Source of the DNA: Desulfobacteraceae bacterium
GTDB lineage: Bacteria > Desulfobacterota > Desulfobacteria > Desulfobacterales > BuS5
NCBI GenBank assembly: GCA_030592105.1
Contig: JAUVKE010000019.1
Location: 1-16,862 of the forward strand
Reading direction: 5' to 3'
Length of the DNA: 16,862 nt
Position 1 is the stretch's first letter; every line of letters begins with the position of its first letter. Under the pieces are notes generated by a model, which saw only the letters and a program-made list of their open reading frames with translations, was not told the DNA's origin and searched no databases. The translations under genes were made by a program, and so were the position numbers. Of this stretch, positions 6,477 through 13,284 are shown in pieces.

Positions 6477-7286
6477 TTAATCACCTTTTTTAATGGCAAC
6501 TATTGCGATTTTATATTTATCTGCAAAGGATATCATCTCTTCCCTGTCAAAGACCAGAGTCTTTCCGGCTTCAATTACAAGTACCCTTGCTTTTACTTCG
6601 TGCATATTCAAAATAGTATCTGCTCCAATTGCCGGGACATCAAATCTTGTATCCTGATCAGGTTTACAGACCTTGACCACCACAGCGGAACCGTTTCCCA
6701 GGTTACCACCTCTTTTAATTGTTGCATCTGTTCCATCAACCGCCTCCACCGCTAAAACAGATCCTCCCCCAACCACAACGCACTGCCCTATATCGAATCT
6801 GCCTATTTCCTTTGCCAGTTTCCACCCAAGCTCAATATCTTTTTTCTCGGCTTTTGTCGGTTTTGACTTTGTCCAGCAGCCTTCCTTTGCCAGTAAATCA
6901 GGAAGGAGAAAGGTTGATGGAAGTATTTGGATTCCTTCCTTTTCCAGCAGACCCGCAAATGCGGTCAATATGGTATCATCATGGGTGTGCCTTAATCTGG
7001 CAATAAGAGAGACAGCCTTTATATCCGGCCTGACATCTAAAAACATCCTGGTTTTTTTTATAGCGCCGATTATCACGGCTCTGGTTACTTTGTTTGCTTT
7101 AAAAAATTTAATAAGCCGATTAAGCTGCCCCAGGTGTATCCATTTGATAGACTCCACATATTCTTCAAGCTCGGAATCTGCCTCATTAATATATGCAGCA
7201 GTAAAAACTGAATAACCTTTTAATTTTGCTGCTTTAGAAAAAATTATCGGGAACTGACCACTGCCTGCTATGAGTCCAATTTTCAT
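6477..7286 (-). CDS. lpxI: UDP-2,3-diacylglucosamine pyrophosphatase LpxI
   Basis: This 269-aa member of the LpxI family (formerly DUF1009, COG3494) hydrolyses UDP-2,3-diacylglucosamine to lipid X and UMP. It replaces the LpxH of enterobacteria. Visible features are the N-terminal LIAGSGQFP (5-13), IGAIKKTR (73-80), the central VVVGGGSVLAVEAVDGTD (170-187), and the C-terminal conserved block RFDVPAIGADTI (214-225), which holds acidic residues likely needed for metal-dependent catalysis. Length fits the Caulobacter enzyme. The start matches the family N-terminus (MKIGLIAG), but no good ribosome-binding site lies before it. The next gene starts one base after its stop. Upstream is a 295-bp gap that interrupts the operon after lpxA. 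Confidence 0.9.
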   Translation of the reverse strand: MKIGLIAGSGQFPIIFSKAAKLKGYSVFTAAYINEADSELEEYVESIKWIHLGQLNRLIKFFKANKVTRAVIIGAIKKTRMFLDVRPDIKAVSLIARLRHTHDDTILTAFAGLLEKEGIQILPSTFLLPDLLAKEGCWTKSKPTKAEKKDIELGWKLAKEIGRFDIGQCVVVGGGSVLAVEAVDGTDATIKRGGNLGNGSAVVVKVCKPDQDTRFDVPAIGADTILNMHEVKARVLVIEAGKTLVFDREEMISFADKYKIAIVAIKKGD

Positions 7287-7302
7287 AAAAATATTTGTTT
7301 TA

Positions 7303-7333
7303 TTGTAACTGTTCAGTTGTTGTAGTTATTCAG
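7303..7333. repeat. Two tandem copies of a TTGTARYTRTTCAG motif upstream of lpxI
   Basis: TTGTAACTGTTCAG (7303-7316) and TTGTAGTTATTCAG (7320-7333) are spaced by 17 bp and lie 17-47 bp upstream of the lpxI start. A third copy, TTGTAACTATTCAG (16817-16830), lies upstream of lysS. All three are in the same orientation relative to the downstream gene. The first copy includes AACTG-TT-CAGTT (7307-7318), a short dyad. Confidence 0.55.
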
Positions 7334-7431
7334 CGATACGCATAAACTATCAGTAGTGTCCGGTTAGAAAATACGGGAAGTTTAATTGTTTTTTCCGCTA
7401 TTGCGAATAAATTTCATAGAGCCAGATGGCA

Positions 7432-7519
7432 AAACTGAGCTATGGTGAAATTTAAAAGACTCTGGCTGTTTGAGCGCAGCGAGTTCCAGAGGTTTTTAAA
7501 TTTTATTATAGCTCAGTTT
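7432..7519. repeat. Long imperfect hairpin (34-bp stem, 20-nt loop)
   Basis: Left arm 7432-7465 pairs with right arm 7486-7519. Of the 34 positions, 29 are Watson-Crick, four are G-T (G-U in RNA of the plus strand), and one is an A-G mismatch. The loop is CTGTTTGAGCGCAGCGAGTT (7466-7485). It contains CTCGCT/GCGCTC-type sequence on the minus strand of the kind common in REP-like elements. On the minus-strand transcript the hairpin is followed by only four T, so a terminator role is possible but not classical. Confidence 0.8.
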
Positions 7520-7545
7520 ATTTCTGAAATTCGACCAGGCTCTGA

Positions 7546-7575
7546 AACTATTTATATAAATATCTATAAATAGTT
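7546..7575. repeat. Perfect AT-rich inverted repeat just downstream of lpxA
   Basis: AACTATTTATA (7546-7556) and TATAAATAGTT (7565-7575) form a perfect 11-bp stem with an 8-nt loop. It begins 7 nt after the lpxA stop in the direction of transcription. No T-run follows it, so it does not look like a standard intrinsic terminator. It could protect the 3' end of the message or be part of the neighbouring repeat element. Confidence 0.65.
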
Positions 7576-7581
7576 ACCATT

Positions 7582-8352
7582 TTACCTTGTAATGCCCCGT
7601 TGGGATGATTTAATAAACTCGATAAGGGAGAGTACTTCCGGAGTCTGGTCGATTTCTGCCTTAACCCGCTCAATGGCCTCATTTAAGGCAAGGCTAAAAC
7701 GAAAAATAATTCTGTAAGCCTTTTTCACCGGCGACAAAGCCTCTTCTGAAAATCCACAGCGTTTTAATCCAACTTTATTTAATCCATGAAGTTTAGCCCT
7801 GTCTCCGGCCGCGATAACAAAAGGGACAATATCCTTTACAACAGCAGCTTTGCCCCCTACATATGCATAATCGCCGATTCTTACAAATTGATGAACAGCG
7901 GTGAGGCCTCCAATGGTAACATGACTGCCGATGGTTATATGACCGGCCAGGGTGGCAGCATTAGCCATGACCACCCTGTTACCTGTTTTGCAATCATGTG
8001 CCACATGGGCGTAGGCCATTATAAAATTTTCATCCCCTAGTTCAGTTATTCCCCCGCCAAAACCTGTGCCCCTGTTTATGGTTACAAATTCTCTAACAAC
8101 ACAACCACGCCCAATTTTAACCCAGGTTTCTTCACCTTTAAAATTCAAAGCCTGGGGCTCTGCCCCAATGGATGCATATTGAAATATTCGGCAGTCAGAG
8201 CCTATTGAAGTAAAGGAATCAATAACCACATGGGGGCCTATTACAGTACCGGAGTCTATGGTTACGTTGGCATTGATAATTGAATAGGGACCTATGGATA
8301 CATTCTGTCCAATTTGAGCGCCAGGATCTATTATAGCTGTTTCATGGATCAC
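7582..8352 (-). CDS. lpxA: UDP-N-acetylglucosamine O-acyltransferase
   Basis: This 256-aa trimeric left-handed beta-helix enzyme transfers a 3-hydroxyacyl chain from ACP to the 3-position of UDP-GlcNAc, the first step of lipid A synthesis. Hexapeptide repeats run from about 8 to 180, for example IDPGAQIGQNVSIGPYSI near the start. The catalytic histidine is H119 in AYAHVAHDC, matching H125 of E. coli. A helical C-terminal domain (about 190-256) completes the fold. Translation starts at GTG. The fabZ stop and this start share a G (TAGTG), and GGGAG lies seven bases upstream. The substrate could be a 3-amino sugar analogue in organisms with GnnA/GnnB, but nothing in the sequence settles this. 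Confidence 0.95.
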   Translation of the reverse strand: MIHETAIIDPGAQIGQNVSIGPYSIINANVTIDSGTVIGPHVVIDSFTSIGSDCRIFQYASIGAEPQALNFKGEETWVKIGRGCVVREFVTINRGTGFGGGITELGDENFIMAYAHVAHDCKTGNRVVMANAATLAGHITIGSHVTIGGLTAVHQFVRIGDYAYVGGKAAVVKDIVPFVIAAGDRAKLHGLNKVGLKRCGFSEEALSPVKKAYRIIFRFSLALNEAIERVKAEIDQTPEVLSLIEFIKSSQRGITR

Positions 8353-8795
8353 TATTTTTCTCCCAAAGAAGCCATTAATTCAGCTTCGGTCACAATCTTT
8401 CCGTCGACTTTGGCGGTTCCGGCCATTTTAAAAACAGTCGATCTGTGACGTATTATTTTAACATCAAAAATAAGCTGATCCCCCGGAATAACAGGCTTTC
8501 TAAACTTAACCTTATCCATTCCCATAAAATACATTGCTGAATTTTCCAGCTTGCCCCCCACTGTTTCGTAGGCCAGCACACCTCCGGCCTGAGCCATGGC
8601 CTCCACCATAAGAACCCCAGGCATAATAGGTTCTTTGGGAAAATGTCCCTGAAAAAAAGGCTCGCTGATCGTAACATTTTTCAACGCAACAATGCTTTCA
8701 CCAGGAACAAGATCAATGACCCTGTCCAAAAGAAGAAAAGGGTATCTATGGGGTAAAAACTCCATAATCTTTAAAATATCATAAGGTTTATCCAT
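8352..8795 (-). CDS. fabZ: 3-hydroxyacyl-[acyl-carrier-protein] dehydratase FabZ
   Basis: This is a 147-aa hot-dog-fold dehydratase of fatty acid elongation in the cytoplasm. Its 3-hydroxyacyl-ACP substrates are the same pool used by LpxA and LpxD, which explains its conserved place between them. The signature GHFPKEPIMPGVLMVEAMAQ holds the catalytic H51 and E65. The N-terminal PHRYPFLLLDRV (15-26) is also typical. Length is normal for FabZ, and the motif spacing excludes FabA. A ribosome-binding site AAAGGGA lies eight bases before the ATG. The stop is fused to the lpxA start, and lpxD ends 18 bp upstream. Confidence 0.96.
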   Translation of the reverse strand: MDKPYDILKIMEFLPHRYPFLLLDRVIDLVPGESIVALKNVTISEPFFQGHFPKEPIMPGVLMVEAMAQAGGVLAYETVGGKLENSAMYFMGMDKVKFRKPVIPGDQLIFDVKIIRHRSTVFKMAGTAKVDGKIVTEAELMASLGEK

Positions 8796-8813
8796 TATTC
8801 GATTCCCTTTCGC

Positions 8814-9908
8814 TTATTTTTTACTGATTTTATCCAAAATTTTTTCAATTTTTAAAAGTCGTTTATTGATCTGGGGAAGTTTTGGAAGAAGAGTATGAAC
8901 CCTTAGCCATAATTTATGGGGCATTTCAGGAACACCTGAAACCACGTTGCCGCTTTTAACCGATTTTGTTACACCGGCCTTGGGGCCGATGGTAACATTA
9001 TCCCCAAGGTGAAGATGACCTCCTACTCCAGCCTGACCTGCCAGAACAGCGTTCTTTCCAATACTTGTACTTCCTGAAATCCCAACCTGTGCAACAATAA
9101 CAGAATTTTCCCCCACAGTAACATTATGTGCCAGGTGTACAAGGTTGTCTGTTTTAACCCCTCTTTTTATCCATGTCTGGCCGAAAACAGCCCTGTCTAT
9201 GGTATTACATGCACCGATCTCCACATCATCATCTATTTTTACAATACCGGAGTGATAAATTTTATGATACTTTTTTCCGTCAGGGGCAAAACCAAAACCG
9301 TCGCTTCCTATAACTGTACCTGCATGTATAATAATTCTGCTTCCCATAATGGTGCCGCTGTAGATTGTCACGTTGGGGTATATGCAAACATCATCCCCCA
9401 GGACAACATCATCCCCCAGGACAACATTGGGATGCAAAACAACATTATTCCCAAGCTTTACATCTTTCCCGATCACCACAAATGGAGCAATGGAAATATT
9501 GTCACCATATTTACAATTATTCCCCACCCTGGCATCCGGGTTGATACCACCAGTAAAAGAAGGTGGATTTTTTCCCTGGACAAAAAACTGGAGAACTTTT
9601 GCAAAAGCCACCCTGGGGTTATCCAGAATAATCAGGTTTTTTGAGGTATCAATCTGACCAGATTCAAATTTATTTTTTGGAATAATCAATGCACCAGCAG
9701 AAGTTTCATTAATCTTTTTCAGATATTTTACACTTTCTGCAAGAACAATATCATCCTGGGCAGCATTTTCAAAAGGTGCCGCACCACATATAATCAAATC
9801 CGGATTCCCTTGTACATGGCCGGAAACCAAAACAGCAATCTCCTTAAGGGATAGCTTGCGCACAGATTCAGCCTTTAACTTATGATCAGTTTTTTTTGGT
9901 TTTTGCAT
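8814..9908 (-). CDS. lpxD: UDP-3-O-(3-hydroxyacyl)glucosamine N-acyltransferase
   Basis: This is a 364-aa trimeric enzyme that adds the N-linked 3-hydroxyacyl chain in lipid A synthesis. An N-terminal uridine-binding domain (about 18-115, starting KLSLKEIAVLVSG) precedes a left-handed beta-helix (about 120-325) and C-terminal helices. The catalytic histidine is H261 in LVHLAHNVTVG. GTVIGSDGFGFAPDG (about 197-211) is a family block. Two successive hexapeptides, VVLGDD VVLGDD, are encoded by a perfect 18-bp tandem repeat (9388-9423). The longest ORF starts at TTG 9920, and the ATG at 9908 is preferred. Both lie inside the end of skp and neither has a clear ribosome-binding site, so coupled translation is likely and the start is uncertain. 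Confidence 0.94.
   Translation of the reverse strand: MQKPKKTDHKLKAESVRKLSLKEIAVLVSGHVQGNPDLIICGAAPFENAAQDDIVLAESVKYLKKINETSAGALIIPKNKFESGQIDTSKNLIILDNPRVAFAKVLQFFVQGKNPPSFTGGINPDARVGNNCKYGDNISIAPFVVIGKDVKLGNNVVLHPNVVLGDDVVLGDDVCIYPNVTIYSGTIMGSRIIIHAGTVIGSDGFGFAPDGKKYHKIYHSGIVKIDDDVEIGACNTIDRAVFGQTWIKRGVKTDNLVHLAHNVTVGENSVIVAQVGISGSTSIGKNAVLAGQAGVGGHLHLGDNVTIGPKAGVTKSVKSGNVVSGVPEMPHKLWLRVHTLLPKLPQINKRLLKIEKILDKISKK
9388..9423. repeat. Perfect 18-bp tandem repeat inside lpxD
   Basis: The unit ACATCATCCCCCAGGACA occurs twice without a mismatch (9388-9405 and 9406-9423). A partial third unit (ACAT) follows. Each unit encodes exactly one hexapeptide of the beta-helix, so the reading frame and helix register are kept. 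Confidence 0.9.
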
Positions 9909-10410
9909 TATATTTTTCAATAACAGTATCTGTAATATCTATTGTATTGGGATAATAGACTACGCTCGATTTCTCTATTATCATGAGATACCCCTCTTTT
10001 TTACCGATCTGTTCGACTATACCAAAGACATCTTCTTTAAAGACTAAAACATGTTTCTTTTCCAGGGCAAACAGCTCAGACTGATATTTTTTTTCAAGGA
10101 CCTTAAAGTCATTAATTTTTATTCTAAGCTCACGTCCTTTTTCATCACGCATTTCCTTGCTCATAACAAGGGCTTCACGCTCCAGCCTTTTTTGCAGTTC
10201 TTCTATTCCTTTTTTCTTTTCCGTTAAATCGGCCTCCATTTTTTTCCCCTGCTTATTAACCTTGCCAAGGGCTTCTTTACCTGAATCGGAGACCTTAAGA
10301 ATTTTCTGAAAATCTATAACACCCAATTTGGCAACATCTGCCGCAAAAGCATTAAAAGCAAGAAAAAAAGAAAAAAGAACTGTAACATGAAAAACTCTTT
10401 TTTTGATCAT
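9886..10410 (-). CDS. skp: Skp/OmpH-type periplasmic chaperone
   Basis: This 174-aa protein has a clear signal peptide (MIKKR, a hydrophobic core, AFA cleavage near residue 23). After export it starts ADVAKLGVIDFQKIL, the conserved beta strand of the OmpH/Skp body. A long charged coiled-coil arm follows (about 45-125, rich in K/E), then the return strand (YLMIIEKSSVVYYPN). Skp trimers hold unfolded outer-membrane proteins for BamA, which is encoded just upstream. The longest ORF starts at 10494, but its first 28 codons lie in the leader and a dispersed repeat. GGGGGA lies six bases before the ATG at 10410, so this start is chosen. The end overlaps lpxD. Confidence 0.92.
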   Translation of the reverse strand: MIKKRVFHVTVLFSFFLAFNAFAADVAKLGVIDFQKILKVSDSGKEALGKVNKQGKKMEADLTEKKKGIEELQKRLEREALVMSKEMRDEKGRELRIKINDFKVLEKKYQSELFALEKKHVLVFKEDVFGIVEQIGKKEGYLMIIEKSSVVYYPNTIDITDTVIEKYNAKTKKN

Positions 10411-10445
10411 AATATCCCCCTTTTTATTTATTAATAAACACCATG

Positions 10446-10545
10446 GCCTGGCAGGCACAACAAAATATGAAAATGAGATAGCGTTTAATAGCATTTTATA
10501 AATTAGTAGAATTCCTTAATTCATAATTCATCATTTTTTTATAAA
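10446..10545. repeat. Dispersed intergenic repeat, copy B
   Basis: This copy lies between bamA and skp and ends 3 bp from the bamA stop. Its core 10454-10524 differs from 1690-1760 by three bases in 71, and the element starts with a hairpin head (GCCTG-G-CAGGC, 10446-10456). It lacks the 14-bp insertion seen in copy A. Both copies have the same orientation relative to transcription. Confidence 0.85.
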
Positions 10546-10548
10546 AAA

Positions 10549-13236
10549 TTAAAAGGCTGTCCCCATTGAAAACTCAAAACGCCCCCCTTCACCTGCGTCT
10601 TTTTCAGGATCAAGTATATAACCGTATTCCAGACGTAACGGCCCCATGGGTGAATTCCATCTGACTCCAAAGCCTATACTTTCCCGCAATCTGTCTAATT
10701 TGATATTTTCTCCATCATCATAAAGATCGCCTGTATCAAAAAAGATAAAGCCCATAATTCCCCCTGCACCATCAAAGGGGAAGAGACATTCAAAATTGGC
10801 CTGAACAAATTTATATCCCCCCACTTCAGTCTCAACGACCTCCCCTGGAAGATAGTAATAAGGATATCTTTCATGAAGATCTATGGTCTCTTTCGGTGCC
10901 AGATCTTCCCACTCAAAACCGCGCAACGAATTAATACCACCCAATCTAAAAAGGTCATAATCCGGTAGAACCTTTCCGGAATTTTTCCACATGATCCCTG
11001 TTTTCCCATGGGCAAAGCCAACAAACTTCCAGAATAAAGGAAAATACCACCCTGTTTCCATGCGTAGTTTTGTATACCCAACATCCCCCCCTATTCCGGC
11101 ATACTGGACTGATATGCTGTGATCAGACCCTTTTGTCGCATTAAAAGCCTTATTTCTTGAGTCATAATTTAATCTGGTAGTCAGGCTGCTGGAGGTAATT
11201 GTCTGGTCATTGAGTTCGTAAATGGACTGGGGAGTGTCATAATAATAATTGCTTATATCACCCATATCAATGGAGTATGAACATGAAACCCGCGTATAAT
11301 CAAAAACAGGATAACCCACATAAAACCCGCCACCCTGACTCTTGGTATCGTAATAATCGTATTCCCGTTTCCAGTTATATAAATTTATTCCACCGGACCA
11401 GCGGGAATCGAAGATCCAGGGCTCTTTAAAGTCGAGAATATAGCTAGTTGTTTTGCTTCCAAGCTCTGCTTTTAAGGATAGTATCTGACCCCGGCCAAAA
11501 AGGTTCCTTTGGGAGATCGAAGCCATCACAAAAGCATTTTCTTCACTGCTGTATCCACCCCCGAAAGATATGGCACCTGTTGGCTTCTCTTTCACATTGA
11601 CCTTCAACACCATCTTATCATCCGAACTCCCCTTGGATGTATTTATAGAGAGATCTTCAAAAAAATCGAGCCTCACCAGATTCCGTTCAGCCCGTTTTAA
11701 GGCGGTTCTACTGTAAGGTCCCTGTTCAATAACGGGAAGTTCCCGTCTGATAACCTTATCTCTGGTTTTCGAGTTCCCTGTGATAAGAATCTTCTCAAAA
11801 TAGACTTTTTCACCCTTGGAAACAGCATAGGTAATATTAACAGTTTTTATATCAGGCTCTGACTTGATGCGGGGCAAAATATCGACGTATGCATAACCCA
11901 GGTCAGAATAAAGATCTGCTAAAGCAAGTATATCATTATGAATGACCTCACGGTTATAAAATGTTTCTTTTGTGATCTTTAGCGCTTTAAGCAAATCATC
12001 TTTAGGGATTACTGATTCTCCATCCAGATCAACCTTTCCCACCTTGAATCGCTCTCCCTCCTGGATTCTTATGGTAATCTCTATCCATTCACCTTCATAT
12101 TCAACTTCCGGCTCTCCGATCTTGGCGTGCATATAACCGTTATTATGATAAAAAGCATATAATCTGGCAGCATCCTGGTACAAATCATCTTTATTCAGCA
12201 CCCCTGATGAAGTAAGAAAAGAGAAGAATCCTTTTTCCTTTGTGCTTATCAGCTTTTTTAATTCCTTGTCTGAATATATGCTGTTTCCCATTAAGACTAT
12301 CTGTCGCACCTTGACTTTTTTACCCTCTTCAAGAATAAACTTAAGGTCGACACGGCCGTCTCCTAACTCATGGGTTTCATAGGTAATCTTGACATTATGA
12401 TATTGCTTTTCTTTATATAGTTCTTCCATCCTGACAATATTTCTGCTGATTTCAAACACATTAAGAATGGACCCCTCTTTTATTGTTAAATTTTCCTTGG
12501 CTTCATCAGGGGTAAAAACACCAAGCCCCCTGAAACTTATGGTTTTAATACTCGGTTTTTCTTTTACTTTGAAAATAACAACTTTGCCATCGGGGCTCTC
12601 TTCAGTTTCAATCCGGATATCATCAAAATACCCCATGGCATATAAGGCCTTAAGATCTTTTGCAAAATTTTTCAGCAAATACATCTCGCCGGGGGAGGTG
12701 GATATTATTTTTCTGATAGCATCAGTCTCTATCCGTTTATTTCCAAGAATAATTATCTTGGCCACTATCTCCTGCTTAAAAATTTTGTTTGTTATTCTGG
12801 AAGAAAGTTTTTTTGCCACACCGGGAAGATCCTCCAGCCCTCCCCCCTCCACATCAAAGGACTCAAGCAGCTTATTGTTTGAGACCTCCAAAATTTTTAC
12901 ATTTAATAAAAATTTTTCCTCCTTCCAAATCTGTTTTCCCAAAATCAGATAATCAGCTCCAGCCCCGGCTCCCCTGGCACACATATCGTCAATATCGGTT
13001 AAATCTATATCTGCAGAGCCGAAAACAGAAAAAGAATCTATAAGAATTGCGCCATCGTTTTCAAGGTGCATTTTGATGTTGTTTTGTATTTCAACCCCTA
13101 GATAGGAATAATCTTTCCCCCCCTCGATTTCAAAAGGTAATACGATAACCTGTACAGACTCAAGGGAATATGCCAAAGAAGAGATTGCCAATATAAGAAT
13201 AATTAAAGAAAATTTTATATATTTATACATAGTCAT
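10549..13236 (-). CDS. bamA: BamA outer-membrane protein assembly factor with an extra N-terminal domain
   Basis: This 895-aa outer-membrane protein inserts beta-barrel proteins. A signal peptide (about 1-24) is followed by an alpha/beta domain (about 27-150) that is not part of standard BamA. Five POTRA repeats come next, at roughly 157-226, 229-304, 307-394, 397-474 and 477-551. A 16-strand barrel follows (553-895) with the loop-6 motif LRGF (771-774) and a terminal aromatic beta-signal ending FEFSMGTAF. The usual length is about 800 aa, and the surplus equals the extra domain. That domain starts with VQVIVLPFE and resembles the TolB-N/FlgO/CsgG-like periplasmic fold. Three ATGs are near the start. 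The one at 13236 is preferred, with GGAAG five bases upstream. Confidence 0.93.
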   Translation of the reverse strand: MTMYKYIKFSLIILILAISSLAYSLESVQVIVLPFEIEGGKDYSYLGVEIQNNIKMHLENDGAILIDSFSVFGSADIDLTDIDDMCARGAGAGADYLILGKQIWKEEKFLLNVKILEVSNNKLLESFDVEGGGLEDLPGVAKKLSSRITNKIFKQEIVAKIIILGNKRIETDAIRKIISTSPGEMYLLKNFAKDLKALYAMGYFDDIRIETEESPDGKVVIFKVKEKPSIKTISFRGLGVFTPDEAKENLTIKEGSILNVFEISRNIVRMEELYKEKQYHNVKITYETHELGDGRVDLKFILEEGKKVKVRQIVLMGNSIYSDKELKKLISTKEKGFFSFLTSSGVLNKDDLYQDAARLYAFYHNNGYMHAKIGEPEVEYEGEWIEITIRIQEGERFKVGKVDLDGESVIPKDDLLKALKITKETFYNREVIHNDILALADLYSDLGYAYVDILPRIKSEPDIKTVNITYAVSKGEKVYFEKILITGNSKTRDKVIRRELPVIEQGPYSRTALKRAERNLVRLDFFEDLSINTSKGSSDDKMVLKVNVKEKPTGAISFGGGYSSEENAFVMASISQRNLFGRGQILSLKAELGSKTTSYILDFKEPWIFDSRWSGGINLYNWKREYDYYDTKSQGGGFYVGYPVFDYTRVSCSYSIDMGDISNYYYDTPQSIYELNDQTITSSSLTTRLNYDSRNKAFNATKGSDHSISVQYAGIGGDVGYTKLRMETGWYFPLFWKFVGFAHGKTGIMWKNSGKVLPDYDLFRLGGINSLRGFEWEDLAPKETIDLHERYPYYYLPGEVVETEVGGYKFVQANFECLFPFDGAGGIMGFIFFDTGDLYDDGENIKLDRLRESIGFGVRWNSPMGPLRLEYGYILDPEKDAGEGGRFEFSMGTAF

Positions 13237-13284
13237 AAAAACTTCCATGATTATAGATTTTCGAATAATTGAACACTGAAAAGA

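Larger units (their letters stand above)
7287..7581. other. 295-bp intergenic region between lpxA and lpxI, full of repeats
   Basis: I see no gene here. The region is an exception in a cluster whose other genes overlap or lie within a few bases. In order it contains two related 14-bp motifs near lpxI (7303-7333), a sequence that looks like an insertion-sequence end (7354-7367), a very long hairpin (7432-7519) with outer pairing AGAGCC/GGCTCT (7418-7423 and 7538-7543), and an AT-only-type hairpin next to the lpxA stop (7546-7575). It looks like an inserted non-coding repeat element. Confidence 0.6.

Noticed and set aside
6673..7215. A 180-codon open frame on the plus strand opposite lpxI
   Set aside because: It is the antisense shadow of lpxI, is rich in Ser/Thr/Pro as such shadows often are, has no family motif, and lpxI is clearly the real gene.
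7354..7367. TAGTGTCCGGTTAG, which resembles the end of an insertion sequence
   Set aside because: No matching inverted copy, target duplication or transposase fragment is present nearby, so calling a mobile element would be speculation.
7432..7519. The long hairpin as a classic intrinsic terminator of the lpxA part of the operon
   Set aside because: Only four T follow the stem on the transcribed strand and the stem is far longer than usual terminators. Structure alone does not support the call.
9126..9644. A 172-codon open frame on the plus strand opposite lpxD
   Set aside because: Its repetitive composition (for example repeated IIPQDN) only mirrors the hexapeptide repeats of lpxD. No ribosome-binding site or family motif supports it.
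10411..10494. Extension of skp to a start at 10494
   Set aside because: The extra codons run through the dispersed repeat, and the protein beginning at 10410 has a clean signal peptide and a strong ribosome-binding site.
12467..12952. A 161-codon plus-strand frame opposite the N-terminal part of bamA
   Set aside because: Low-complexity Ser/Phe/Leu-rich translation without a domain. It is fully inside bamA, whose reading frame is well supported.
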